Shown here: in pieces, positions 37,837 through 46,456 of the stretch | Numbering within the stretch: position 1 is the first letter of the stretch | How the letters are laid out: every line of letters begins with the position of its first letter | Assembly: GCA_965223985.1 (NCBI GenBank) | Contig: OZ245030.1 | Span: forward strand, 1,922,001 to 1,986,000 | Source: JAPPKS01 sp963667895 | Lineage (GTDB): Bacteria; Poribacteria; WGA-4E; PCPOR2b | DNA: 64,000 nt | Reading direction: 5' to 3' | The notes under the pieces: model-generated | Told to the model about the DNA's origin: nothing | Seen by the model: only the letters and a program-made list of their open reading frames with translations | Database searches by the model: none | Position numbers and translations under genes: made by a program

Positions 37837-37855
37837 TGTGGCTGGGAGAGCCACA
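37837..37855 (+). promoter_or_regulatory. hairpin upstream of LamG B2
   Basis: TGTGGCT (37837-37843) pairs perfectly with AGCCACA (37849-37855) around GGGAG. The position relative to the gene matches that of the B1 hairpin. It lacks a T-run, so it may be a regulatory structure or a terminator of the preceding A gene that works poorly. Confidence 0.4.
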
Positions 37856-37907
37856 GTAAAATTTTGAAACGCATCAAGCTATTTCTATTTGTAGGAGGAA
37901 AAGAACG

Positions 37908-38708
37908 ATGTTTGTACGTATTGTAACAAGCGTTTCAATTGCATGTATGAGTTTAGTAGCCTTCAGTTGGATCTTTACAACATCATCAGGGTATGCAGAG
38001 ATCGACCCAGATACCATTAGAGGGTTGTGGCTCCTTGACGAGGGCAAGGGAAAGGACGCCAAGGATAGATCGGGCAATGAACTTCACGGGACGTTCACGG
38101 GAACTCCCAAATGGAGGGAAGGTAAATTCGGTCAGGCCGTTGAGTTTGGAGGTGCAGGCGACACCGTCAAAATTGAAGGATTTGGCCTGGAATTTCCCGC
38201 GGAGGAAGTGACAATCACATCGTGGGTAAAGGTAGAGGGGTTCAAGAATCAAGACCTTTTTAGTCTCGAGCCGCTTGAGGTTGGTAACAAAGGCCGCGTC
38301 ACAGTCCACTTTCCCTGGGACAACGGTGTTCACTGGCAGTTCGGCACCCCTTTTACGGGGATTGATCCAATTCCGCTCGACAAAGCGGTAAAAGGTAAAT
38401 GGCAGCACTGGGCTTTCATCCATAGTGTTGTAGAAAACATGTTCCTTGTCTATCAGGATGGCGAGGAAGTGAAAAAAACACCGAGGTCAAAGGCGTTTGT
38501 TCCAGGAGCCGCAGATTTTCACATAGGCGGTAGACTGGGTTCTTCTTTTGAGGGTTTCGTTGACGAAGTTGGAGTTTTTGAGGCTGTCCTTAGCCAAGCT
38601 GACATAAAAAGCATCATGGAAAATGGTCTTGAAGCGCGTGTCTTTGCGGTTGCGCCAGCCAACAAACTTGCGACCTCCTGGGGCAAAATCAAGGCACAAA
38701 GAGAGTGA
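37908..38708 (+). CDS. secreted LamG-domain protein B2 with C-terminal SWGxIK motif
   Basis: A 266-residue B-type LamG protein. Signal peptide residues 1-26 have the SGYAEID cleavage context. LamG landmarks are as in B1, including LEVGNKGRVTVHFPWD and GTPFTGIDPIPL. The tail is FAVAPANKLATSWGKIK plus AQRE. TAGGAGG precedes ATG 37908. It is followed by the PhyH array, which matches the relic arrangement after B1. B1 and B2 differ most in the last third, near the YQDGEEV segment. Confidence 0.85.
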   Translation: MFVRIVTSVSIACMSLVAFSWIFTTSSGYAEIDPDTIRGLWLLDEGKGKDAKDRSGNELHGTFTGTPKWREGKFGQAVEFGGAGDTVKIEGFGLEFPAEEVTITSWVKVEGFKNQDLFSLEPLEVGNKGRVTVHFPWDNGVHWQFGTPFTGIDPIPLDKAVKGKWQHWAFIHSVVENMFLVYQDGEEVKKTPRSKAFVPGAADFHIGGRLGSSFEGFVDEVGVFEAVLSQADIKSIMENGLEARVFAVAPANKLATSWGKIKAQRE

Positions 38709-38837
38709 CCCAGAGACCACCTCGTTTTGCGCATTTTAACACCTGTTCTTGCGATTCATGCGCGGCTAAACCCTTAGCGGGACTAGCCGAGCGATCAATT
38801 GCGGGTTAGATTAGGAACATATTGGAGATCGACCACA

Positions 38838-39620
38838 ATGCAAACGCACGATTGCGAAGCAACGCTGACCGATTCGCAGGTCTTGGAATTCTGTAAAAAT
38901 GGGTTCTTAATGTTTGAAGGCGTTGTTCCAGATGAAATTAATCAGCGGGTCTATGAATATTGCGATGACCATGAAGGTCAGGTACCTGCGGGCGAAGACT
39001 GGTACATTGAGAACGTCACGCTTAATCCACAAGTGACCGGTGCGATACGATCCGTCTTGGGCAAGAATTTCCGTTATAATCTTTTCGCCGGCAATCATCG
39101 AGTCCAGGGTCCGACCCACATGACCGGCGGGTGGCACAACGATGGGGGATCTGTTTACAAGCCCGATCTTGATTCCTTGCAGGTATTTTACTATCCACAG
39201 GACACCCCCGTTGCACTTGGACCGACCGAAGTGGTTCCCGGTTCACATTTTCTCGTCCATTTGCAGCGCTGGATGGGACACTACACGGGCATCAAAGGAG
39301 CGGTCTCTACAGAAGCGCCCGCAGGCTCGATTTTTCTCACTATCTATTCTGTTTGGCATCGGCGGAGCACCTCTACAGCGAGCGGCATCCGTAATCTGAT
39401 TAAGTATTGGTATATACGCACGTCGCCGCCGGAGCGTGACTGGGCTATCGAACCAGATTTTGACCTCGTACGCCCCTATCATTTCCCACCTGGTCCAACC
39501 TTCCACAGGGAACATCACCACACAATCAATGACGCTGCTGAGATTTATTATTGGTTGTGCGGAAAACACGGCGAATATCGCGGTCACACTAACAATTTGC
39601 CCGTCTATTTCTCTAGATAG
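38838..39620 (+). CDS. phytanoyl-CoA dioxygenase (PhyH) family protein 1
   Basis: A 260-residue Fe(II)/2-oxoglutarate-dependent dioxygenase of the PhyH family. The iron facial triad is seen as H-x-D in GWHNDGGS and the distal histidine in YSVWHRRS; the following R in GIRNLIKYWYIRT probably binds 2-oxoglutarate. LDSLQVFYYPQDTP and LGPTEVVPGSH are typical. There is no signal peptide, so it is cytoplasmic. The ATG at 38838 follows GGAG at 38824-38827. The substrate is unknown; PhyH enzymes hydroxylate lipids, amino acids or small metabolites. First of four tandem paralogs. Confidence 0.88.
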   Translation: MQTHDCEATLTDSQVLEFCKNGFLMFEGVVPDEINQRVYEYCDDHEGQVPAGEDWYIENVTLNPQVTGAIRSVLGKNFRYNLFAGNHRVQGPTHMTGGWHNDGGSVYKPDLDSLQVFYYPQDTPVALGPTEVVPGSHFLVHLQRWMGHYTGIKGAVSTEAPAGSIFLTIYSVWHRRSTSTASGIRNLIKYWYIRTSPPERDWAIEPDFDLVRPYHFPPGPTFHREHHHTINDAAEIYYWLCGKHGEYRGHTNNLPVYFSR

Positions 39621-39634
39621 GGAGGGATACTACT

Positions 39635-40426
39635 TTGGGCAGCCATGACTTCGAACCAACACTGACAGATACGCAAGTTCTTGAGTTTTGCAGAGATGGG
39701 TTCTTAATGTTCAAAGGTGTCGTGCCGGATGAAATTAATCGACGGGTCTTTGACTATTGCGACGCACACGATGGCAACGTACCAGCAGGCGAGGATTGGT
39801 ATATTGATAATGTGACGCTTAATCCGCAAGCGGCTGGTGCGATACGGTCTCTTTTAGGCAAAAACTTCCGTTGGTCAGGGGCGGGCAACCACCGCATCCG
39901 ATGCCCGGTTCAAGAATTACACCAGCAATCGAACGGTTTGTGGCATAACGACGGAGGCTCCGTATACACGCCGGAGATTGATTGCCTGCAAGTGTTTTAT
40001 TACCCACAGGATACCCCTGTGGAGCTAGGTCCAACAGAGGTGGTGCCTAGTTCTCATTTTCTCCACAGTTACCATTTCTGGATGGGCCATTATGGCAGGA
40101 TTCGGAGTGCAGTTTCCACAGCAGCGCCGGCAGGCTCGATTTTTCTCACCATCTACCGCATTTGGCATCGGCGCAGTCCGTCTACAGCAAGCGGTATTCG
40201 CAATCTAATTAAGTATTCGTACATACGAACTGTACCGCCCGAGCACGATTGGATTATTGAGCCGGGGTTCGATCTCGCGCATACCTATCACGCGCCGCCC
40301 GGTCCACAGTTCCACCGAGAATACCACCGCACTATCAATGACGCCGCTGAGATTTACTTTTGGCTGTGTGGCAAACACAATCAATATCGCGGCGCCCGGA
40401 GTAGTTTGCCCATCTATTACTCTTGA
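39635..40426 (+). CDS. PhyH family dioxygenase 2 (TTG start)
   Basis: A 263-residue paralog of PhyH 1, with the same order of motifs: SNGLWHNDGGS (H-x-D), LQVFYYPQDTPVELGPTEVVP, IYRIWHRRSPST and GIRNLIKYSYIRT. The N-terminus (SHDFEPTLTDTQVLEF) matches the family only from a TTG at 39635, which has GGAGGG eight bases upstream (39621-39626); the nearby ATG is in another frame. It starts 14 bases after the stop of PhyH 1, so the two are co-transcribed. The active site is complete. Confidence 0.86.
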   Translation: MGSHDFEPTLTDTQVLEFCRDGFLMFKGVVPDEINRRVFDYCDAHDGNVPAGEDWYIDNVTLNPQAAGAIRSLLGKNFRWSGAGNHRIRCPVQELHQQSNGLWHNDGGSVYTPEIDCLQVFYYPQDTPVELGPTEVVPSSHFLHSYHFWMGHYGRIRSAVSTAAPAGSIFLTIYRIWHRRSPSTASGIRNLIKYSYIRTVPPEHDWIIEPGFDLAHTYHAPPGPQFHREYHRTINDAAEIYFWLCGKHNQYRGARSSLPIYYS

Positions 40427-40638
40427 TGGAAGCGTAATAATTGATAGCGTATGAAGCGGGAACATCCAGTCCAAAAATATCTAGGATGTGGACGTGGCAA
40501 AAGAGCAATTCATACGAAGGACGAGCAGAGGTTTGCTACAAGAATTCGGGATATGTGAAGGCTCAAAATTGAGAAGAGTATAACGAGTGTGGCGATACGG
40601 GCAATATTTTATCAAGAGACATATAGGGTTATCGGTTG

Positions 40639-41424
40639 ATGAAAACTTATAACAGTGAGCCTACGCTTACGGACACCCAAGTGCTAGAGTTCTGTAGAGA
40701 TGGCTTCATGATGCTCAAGGGTGTTGTGCCAGAAGAGATTAATAAGCAAACATTTGAGTTCCTCGATTTACACCCGCATGGCAAACCAGTTGAAATTCTA
40801 AAGGAGGATTGGTTTGTCGAGAACGTGATTCTTAATTCGCAGGCAGTGGGTATCGTGCGGTCGCTACTGGGGAAGAACTTTGCGCTCGCCACTCGGATTG
40901 CCAATCATCGAGCCGAGTGCCCAGGACCAGCCCAGCATTGGCACCGAGATGGCGGATCGATTCACAGTCCTGAGATGGATAGTTTACAGGTGTTCTATTA
41001 TCCTCAGGACACCCCGCTTGAACTAGGCCCAACACAGGTGGTGCCCGGTTCCCACCTGCTCTTCTCTTTGCAGAGCCATATGAGACATTATGGCAGTATA
41101 CGAGTTGCTCATTCCGCAGTAGCCCCCGCAGGCTCAATTTTCATCACGATGTATTCCATTTGGCACCGCCGCGGCCCATCCACGTCGCATGGTACGCGCA
41201 ATCTGCTGAAATATTGGTACCGGCGAACTGTGCCTCCCGAACGCGACTGGGTTATTGAACAGGAGTTCAATCTTCAGCAGGCTTATCATTTCTCGCACGG
41301 CATAACCTTCAATCGAGAAGGTCACAAGACCATTAATGACGCTGCCGAGATTTATTTTTGGCTGTGCGGCAAGCACGACCAATATCGCGCGCGCACTAAC
41401 AATTTGCCCGTCTATTTCTCTTGA
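40639..41424 (+). CDS. PhyH family dioxygenase 3
   Basis: A 261-residue paralog. The H-x-D motif is HWHRDGGS, as in copy 4 but unlike copies 1 and 2 (WHNDGGS), so 3 and 4 form a sub-pair. The distal histidine is in YSIWHRRG and the R region is GTRNLLKYWYRRT. The ATG at 40639 immediately follows an in-frame TTG; the ATG is preferred. Some 212 bases separate it from copy 2, so it may have its own promoter. No insertions or deletions affect the active site. Confidence 0.87.
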   Translation: MKTYNSEPTLTDTQVLEFCRDGFMMLKGVVPEEINKQTFEFLDLHPHGKPVEILKEDWFVENVILNSQAVGIVRSLLGKNFALATRIANHRAECPGPAQHWHRDGGSIHSPEMDSLQVFYYPQDTPLELGPTQVVPGSHLLFSLQSHMRHYGSIRVAHSAVAPAGSIFITMYSIWHRRGPSTSHGTRNLLKYWYRRTVPPERDWVIEQEFNLQQAYHFSHGITFNREGHKTINDAAEIYFWLCGKHDQYRARTNNLPVYFS

Positions 41425-41436
41425 GAGGAGGGGGCA

Positions 41437-42279
41437 TTGGAAACACATGACTGTGAGCCGACGTTGACCGACACACAAGTGGTCGAGTTCTGCAAGCAGG
41501 GCTACCTAATGTTGAAGGGTGTTGTGCCGGAGGAGATTAACCGGCGTGTGTGTGAATGTGTGGGGGGTGGCTTCGAAGATGGGAGACTGCTTCAAGAGGA
41601 CTGGTTTCGTGATAGCGTGATTCTCAATCAGCAGGCGGCTGGAGCGGTGCGGTCGCTGTTGGGAAAGCAGTTTTCCACACCGGTTGGGTTGTACAATCAT
41701 CGGGTTGAGTGTCCTGCTCCATCTCAGCATTGGCACCGGGACGGGGGATCGCGTCACGAACCAGAACTAAATCATTTGCAGGTGTTCTATTATCCGAAGG
41801 ATACTCCAGTAGAGCTTGGGCCAACAGAGGTATTACCTTGTTCCCATTTTTTCTTCTGCTTCCAGAGTTGGATGGAGCACTACGCCAACATAAAGGGGAC
41901 GATTAAAACAGCCGCGCCGGCGGGTTCGATTTTCATCACGGTTTATTCGATATGGCATCGGCGTCCTGTTTCTACCGGGCATGGCGTTCGCGATATGTTG
42001 AAATACTGCTATTGGCGAACGGTACCACCTCAACGGGATTGGGTTGTCGAACCCGACTTCGATCCGGCAACTGCCTCATATAGCCTGAATGGCGCAATTT
42101 CCCAGCCGCCTCGGCAGCAGTTTGACGATTGGAACGATGCTGCGCGGATGTTTTACTGGTTGTGTGGAGAGTCCAACGAGTTGCACACAGTATTGGGCGG
42201 CGAGGGATGGCCTCCAGGATATCCCCCACCCCGTCCTGATGGTCAGATATATCCGCCCAAAGGATTCCGCCGGTTTTGA
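41437..42279 (+). CDS. PhyH family dioxygenase 4 (TTG start)
   Basis: A 280-residue paralog with HWHRDGGS, YSIWHRRP and DMLKYCYWRT. It starts 12 bases after copy 3 with a TTG at 41437 preceded by GAGGAGGGGG, so copies 3 and 4 are coupled, as 1 and 2 are. The C-terminus carries an extra proline-rich tail (YPPPRPDGQIYPPKGF) absent from the other three. The N-terminal ETHDCEPTLTDTQVVEF confirms the start. It probably shares the reaction type but not the substrate of its neighbours. Confidence 0.86.
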   Translation: METHDCEPTLTDTQVVEFCKQGYLMLKGVVPEEINRRVCECVGGGFEDGRLLQEDWFRDSVILNQQAAGAVRSLLGKQFSTPVGLYNHRVECPAPSQHWHRDGGSRHEPELNHLQVFYYPKDTPVELGPTEVLPCSHFFFCFQSWMEHYANIKGTIKTAAPAGSIFITVYSIWHRRPVSTGHGVRDMLKYCYWRTVPPQRDWVVEPDFDPATASYSLNGAISQPPRQQFDDWNDAARMFYWLCGESNELHTVLGGEGWPPGYPPPRPDGQIYPPKGFRRF

Positions 42280-42369
42280 ATAATTTAATCTCCAGCGCAG
42301 ATTCTCATCAACTGTAGATCCCGGTAATTGACGCCGAAAAGAGGAGAACCACAACACCCTGTTGTTGAG

Positions 42370-42790
42370 GACGGCAAACCCGCACACTCCCCCATCGGGT
42401 GCAGCACGCAGAAACCTACTCGGTTCCGCAGGAAAGTCAAGCGTGCCTGACCATCCATGATGAAGTTGATTGTTCTCTGTACGTCGCCGATGATAGTGCC
42501 TTTCCAGAAGAAGTCAATCTCGCTTCGTCTGTTTTCTACGTCGAAAGTAATGTGGAAGGAGTCAATAGTGTGCTCGATTTGCAGACACGAGAGAGCCGAT
42601 GGCAGAGTGTTCCAGTTAGATCTCGAATGGCTACGTACACCCGGCGGAGGATTTCTTGATTGCCCAGCCGAATATAGCGCAAATCGCCTGCTTCAAAGAT
42701 TAGCGATAAGGGCCCGGCGCGGAGTTGCTTCCGGTCGGGCAGGGGCTCATCTTTTCCGTAATACAACGTTCTAAGTGGCAGTTGGTTCAT
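42370..42790 (-). pseudogene. truncated relic of an uncharacterised large protein
   Basis: The start is an ATG at 42790 overlapping the stop of the dehydrogenase (ATGA). It reads MNQLPLRTLYYGKDEP and AGPLSLIFEAGDLRYIRLGN, then a frame shift near 42600-42615. A second frame continues NTLPSALSCLQIEHTIDSF, ITFDVENRRSEIDFFWKGTI and TFLRNRVGFCVLHPMGECAG, and then loses coherence near 42370. I associate these segments with long (about 600-residue) uncharacterised proteins of related genomes, but only from memory. It was probably the second gene of an operon with the dehydrogenase. Confidence 0.55.
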
Positions 42791-43839
42791 TTTGCCTCTG
42801 TCGTGCGGGCTGCATAGCGACGCAACTTCTCTTGCAGGCAAATGTGGTCGAGGACCTCACGGTTCACTACGCTGCGTGGAATCTGTCCAGTTGCGACATC
42901 CAGAATACTTTGACATGCATCGCGCCCCATAGCCTGGAAACATTCGTCTGTCCAGCAGATGGAGTGTGGCGTGACAATGACGTTATCTAGTGTCAGGATG
43001 GGATGATTTTTATCGATCGGTTCCTCCTCGAACACATCCAGCCCAGCACCGCGGATACGCCTTTCCCGCAGCGCGTCGGTGAGCGCGTCTTGATCTACGA
43101 TGGGGCCGCGGGCAGTGTTGATTAGGTAAGCAGTTTTTTTCATCAGCGCAAGCCGTTCTGCGTTAATGAGGTGACGGGTCTCCGGAGTTAGAGCGCAGCA
43201 GATACAGACGAAGTCCGCTGTTTGGAGCAAGGTTTCTAGATTCATCAGTTCCACACCCGTTCCAGCCACTTCTGCTGTGCGTACGTAGGGATCGTATGCC
43301 AAGTGGCGCATCCCAAACGGCTGAACTAGGGCGAATACCTCGCGTCCGATATTGCCCAAGCCGACCATGCCGAGCGCACGTCCGGTGAGGCCCATTCCCA
43401 TAGCGTCAAGCCGGTCTGTCCAGCGCCCGGAGCGAGTCAGATGGTCTTTGATAAGCAACTTGTGGCTGAGCGCTAGAATAAAAGCTATGATGGACGATGC
43501 CACAGGACGCCGTACGCCATCAGGTGTGATGGTCAACAACACTCCATTCTTCGTACAGGCTTCCACATCCACTGTGTCGTACCCCACCCCAAACCGTGCT
43601 AAGATCGCTAGGCGATCCGCCCTATGCAATGTGTCAGCGGTCACCCGCCGTCCGAGCAAGAACAACCCGTCATAATCCTGCACATGGTCTGCGTGCAACG
43701 TCTGGGCGTCATCTGCCAAGAGTTCGTATTCCACACCCGGCGCGGTAGCTAGCAGGCTCAAGCCCATGTTGTCAAAGCTGAACGTGCCATCTGGTCTGAC
43801 GAAGTCGCGGGTGATTCCGACGCGAAATGTCTGACGCAT
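42787..43839 (-). CDS. D-isomer-specific 2-hydroxyacid dehydrogenase
   Basis: A 350-residue NAD-dependent dehydrogenase of the 2-hydroxyacid (phosphoglycerate dehydrogenase-like) family. Seen: the substrate loop FGVGYDTVDVEA, the NAD-binding GLGNIGREVF, the catalytic arginine in NTARGPIVDQ, the glutamate in GLDVFEEEP and the acid-base histidine in TPHSICW. The substrate is not determined by these motifs. The ATG at 43839 (MRQTFRV) has AAGGAGAGA upstream and is preferred over 43881. The downstream gene, now a relic, overlaps the stop. Confidence 0.9.
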   Translation of the reverse strand: MRQTFRVGITRDFVRPDGTFSFDNMGLSLLATAPGVEYELLADDAQTLHADHVQDYDGLFLLGRRVTADTLHRADRLAILARFGVGYDTVDVEACTKNGVLLTITPDGVRRPVASSIIAFILALSHKLLIKDHLTRSGRWTDRLDAMGMGLTGRALGMVGLGNIGREVFALVQPFGMRHLAYDPYVRTAEVAGTGVELMNLETLLQTADFVCICCALTPETRHLINAERLALMKKTAYLINTARGPIVDQDALTDALRERRIRGAGLDVFEEEPIDKNHPILTLDNVIVTPHSICWTDECFQAMGRDACQSILDVATGQIPRSVVNREVLDHICLQEKLRRYAARTTEAK

Positions 43840-44429
43840 TGGTTTCTCTCTCCTTGCACAGAAGGGTTTCCCATTATTCAACTTGGAACAACAAGTATAG
43901 CAGAGATTTGATTGGTGGTCAATCGGATATTAATGTCGAAATCTATGTCAGTTAGCACGAATAAAGATCTAACCCTGTAGGGCACATCAATATCAATGTG
44001 CTGAAATGATTGGCAGTTTCTTGATGGAAAATTGGGCATAATCCTCCCGCGAATATTGGCGGGAAGTGCCGAAAATTACGAATACTTTGACAGGACTACC
44101 CATGTGAAATGCCTTGTAAGTAGCACAACTAGAACCCGGTCAAACCTGCGGAGTTCGTCTGTTGTTTAATCGTGGCATATTTATTGCTCAGTTGTCCATC
44201 GCAGTACAGTTGGCAAGTCTGGCGAGAGTGGGGATGGTTCAGAACTCAGCTTGGCCTTTGGGTTCAGGCGCTAGGAATTTTCTTACGTTTTAGCAACCTC
44301 CCGATTTAGTGGTGACCATCAGGTTGCCTTATATCTATACGTATATCGCTGCTGTCAAAGCGAAGCATTGGGGACAGCGTTCGTAAAAATTCATTAAATT
44401 TACATCGGATTGAAAGGGGAATCTCCAAA
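43840..44429. other. long intergenic region before amt
   Basis: No gene is recognised. A perfect inverted repeat TCCCGC (44045-44050) / GCGGGA (44059-44064) with an eight-base loop is present. A sequence near 44012 (TTGGCAGTTTCTTGAT) partly resembles a sigma-54 site but lacks the GC of the -12 element. Divergent promoters for the dehydrogenase and amt must lie here. Confidence 0.35.
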
Positions 44430-45797
44430 ATGAGAAAGTTACTGATGAACGGTTCCCGGATTTGGGTAACCGTTCTGATTTTCACACTACTTCTAAGTGT
44501 GAACGCTTTTGCGTTGAACGGTATGGTAGAAGGTAAAGAAATCGACGAATCAAAGTATATTGCTGACACCCTCTGGGTATTGGTCGCTGCATTTCTGGTT
44601 TTCTTTATGCAGGCAGGCTTCGCGATGGTCGAAGCCGGATTCACCCGTGCAAAGAATGCAGTCAACATCTTGATGAAGAATTTAATTGATTTCTCAATTG
44701 GGTCGCTTGCATATTGGGCAGTCGGATTCGCGATAATGTTCGGCACTGGAGGATGGTTCATGGGGTTTAGCGGATGGTTTGTCCCAGCAGAAACCGATGC
44801 TTTCAGTTCTCTAGAATGGTCTTCTGTTCCAACGCACGCCGCATGGCTCTTCCAACTGGTCTTCGCCGCAACTGCAGCGACAATCGTTTCCGGCGCAATG
44901 GCGGAGCGCACAAAATTCAAGAGCTATTTGGTTTATAGCATTTTCATCACCGGTATTATCTATCCCGTTGCCGGACATTGGATCTGGGGCGGTGGTTGGC
45001 TGTCAAATCTGGGCATGTTAGATTTTGCCGGCTCGACGGTTGTTCATTCAACAGGCGGGTGGCTTGCGTTAATGGGAGCCATTGTGTTGGGCGCCCGCAC
45101 CGGCAAATTCGATGGCAATGGCAGACCGCGTGTGATTGCCGGGCACAACCTGCCCCTGGCAGCGCTCGGTGTGTTTATTCTGTGGCTTGGTTGGTTCGGG
45201 TTTAATCCTGGGAGCCAAATGGCGGCAGACCCGAGTGCCATCGCTTTAATTGCAGTTACCACAAACATCGCGGCAGCAGCCGGCGCGATTGCTAGCATGA
45301 TTACCGCTTGGGTAAGGCTTGGAAAACCCGATGCCGGTATGGCGCTTAACGGTGCCTTGGCTGGACTTGTTGCAATTACTGCCCCATGTGCGTTTGTCGA
45401 ACCGTGGGCGGCAGTGGTAATCGGTGCAATCGCAGGGGTTGTTGTCGTATTCTCTGTTCTGCTGTTGGAAAACTTACGAATCGACGATCCCGTTGGTGCA
45501 ATCTCCGTTCACGGCACTTGCGGCGCATTGGGAACGATATTACTTGGCGTGTTCCACAACGAGCAAGGAATTCTATACGCGGCGGATAAGGGCGCAGCCT
45601 TCAAATTCCTCGGTGTCCAATTCCTCGGTGTTTTCGCTGTTTTAGCGTGGTGTGTGGTTACGGGGTATATCTTGTTTTCCGCCATCAAAGCTGTCGTTGG
45701 TTTGCGCGTCAGCCAAGAAGAAGAGATGGAAGGTTTGGATTTAGGTGAACACGGTGCAAGGGCCTATCCGGATTTTTCAGTTTCGTCCATACATTAA
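44430..45797 (+). CDS. amt: ammonium transporter (Amt family)
   Basis: A 455-residue membrane protein of the Amt/Mep/Rh family with an N-terminal signal-like segment and about eleven helices. Family motifs: FFMQAGFAMVEAGFTRAKN, the D160-like region in YPVAGHWIWGGGWL, the pore histidine in TVVHSTGGW, DPSAIALIAVTTNIAAAAGA and the second pore histidine in ISVHGTCGALGT. It takes up ammonium and is gated by the PII protein encoded 113 bases downstream. The ATG at 44430 lies after an A/G-rich AAAGGGGA at about 44412-44419. Confidence 0.95.
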   Translation: MRKLLMNGSRIWVTVLIFTLLLSVNAFALNGMVEGKEIDESKYIADTLWVLVAAFLVFFMQAGFAMVEAGFTRAKNAVNILMKNLIDFSIGSLAYWAVGFAIMFGTGGWFMGFSGWFVPAETDAFSSLEWSSVPTHAAWLFQLVFAATAATIVSGAMAERTKFKSYLVYSIFITGIIYPVAGHWIWGGGWLSNLGMLDFAGSTVVHSTGGWLALMGAIVLGARTGKFDGNGRPRVIAGHNLPLAALGVFILWLGWFGFNPGSQMAADPSAIALIAVTTNIAAAAGAIASMITAWVRLGKPDAGMALNGALAGLVAITAPCAFVEPWAAVVIGAIAGVVVVFSVLLLENLRIDDPVGAISVHGTCGALGTILLGVFHNEQGILYAADKGAAFKFLGVQFLGVFAVLAWCVVTGYILFSAIKAVVGLRVSQEEEMEGLDLGEHGARAYPDFSVSSIH

Positions 45798-45910
45798 CCG
45801 TGAGATAGTTCGTATTGAGGGATTAGGATTAGGGCTTGTCATTGAACCCGAAGCCTAGTCCCCTAAATACTTGACCTCCAAATTGGTTTGAACACAGGAG
45901 TGTTGAACAG

Positions 45911-46249
45911 ATGACAAAACTAGAATGCATCATCCGTCCATTCAAACTCGAAGAAGTCAAAGATGCGCTTAACAACATCGGCGTTCAGGGAATGACGGTT
46001 AGCGAAGTTCGTGGGTTCGGCAGAAGCCGGGGACATACAGAACTGTATCGGGGAAGCGAGTACACAATTGAATTTGTACCAAAGCTGAAACTCGAAATCG
46101 TCGTTTCCGAGGAGGATGTTGACAAAGTCATCCAAGCCGTTCAGCAAGCCGCTTCAACCGGAAAGATTGGTGACGGTAAGATTTTCGCCCTTCCAATTGA
46201 AGAGACAATTCGTATTCGTACGGGAGAAAAGGGCCCTGCGGCAGTTTAG
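45911..46249 (+). CDS. glnK: nitrogen regulatory PII protein (GlnK/GlnB)
   Basis: A 112-residue PII protein. Its T-loop carries the uridylylatable tyrosine at position 51 (ELYRGSEYTIEF), the N-terminus is the canonical KLECIIRPFKLEEVKDAL and the C-terminal signature is TGKIGDGKIFALPIEE. It senses 2-oxoglutarate and ATP/ADP and blocks Amt. Linkage to amt supports naming it glnK rather than glnB. GGAGTG lies upstream of ATG 45911, and a strong terminator follows. Confidence 0.95.
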   Translation: MTKLECIIRPFKLEEVKDALNNIGVQGMTVSEVRGFGRSRGHTELYRGSEYTIEFVPKLKLEIVVSEEDVDKVIQAVQQAASTGKIGDGKIFALPIEETIRIRTGEKGPAAV

Positions 46250-46334
46250 CCTGAGTTTGATAAACGTTTAGACTCCGTCGGTCAAAAACAGCACCGTAGC
46301 GTCATAACTAATTCAATTTTCGACACGGACAAGC

Positions 46335-46384
46335 AAGAGCGTCCATCTGCAAGAGAGTTACTCTCGCAGGTGGACGCTCTTTTC
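46335..46384 (+). terminator. rho-independent terminator after amt-glnK
   Basis: A stem of about 15 bp (AAGAGCGTCCATCTGC at 46335-46350 with GCAGGTGGACGCTCTT at 46367-46382, one G-T pair), a loop containing a smaller hairpin, then a T-run. The convergent M16 gene could use the same structure in reverse. Confidence 0.8.
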
Positions 46385-46456
46385 AGTCGAATGCGCGGAC
46401 GCAATCTCCAGTGTTCCGCTGTAAACCGCCATTAGGGCTGCGGTTGTTTAATGGCG

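Noticed and set aside
30868..38708. C-terminal tail as LPxTG or PEP-CTERM anchor
   Set aside because: There is no LPxTG or PEP motif and no hydrophobic helix after the SWGxIK motif.
44010..44027. Sigma-54-like site upstream of amt
   Set aside because: TTGGCA is followed by TTGAT where TTGC is needed, and it lies about 400 bases from the start.
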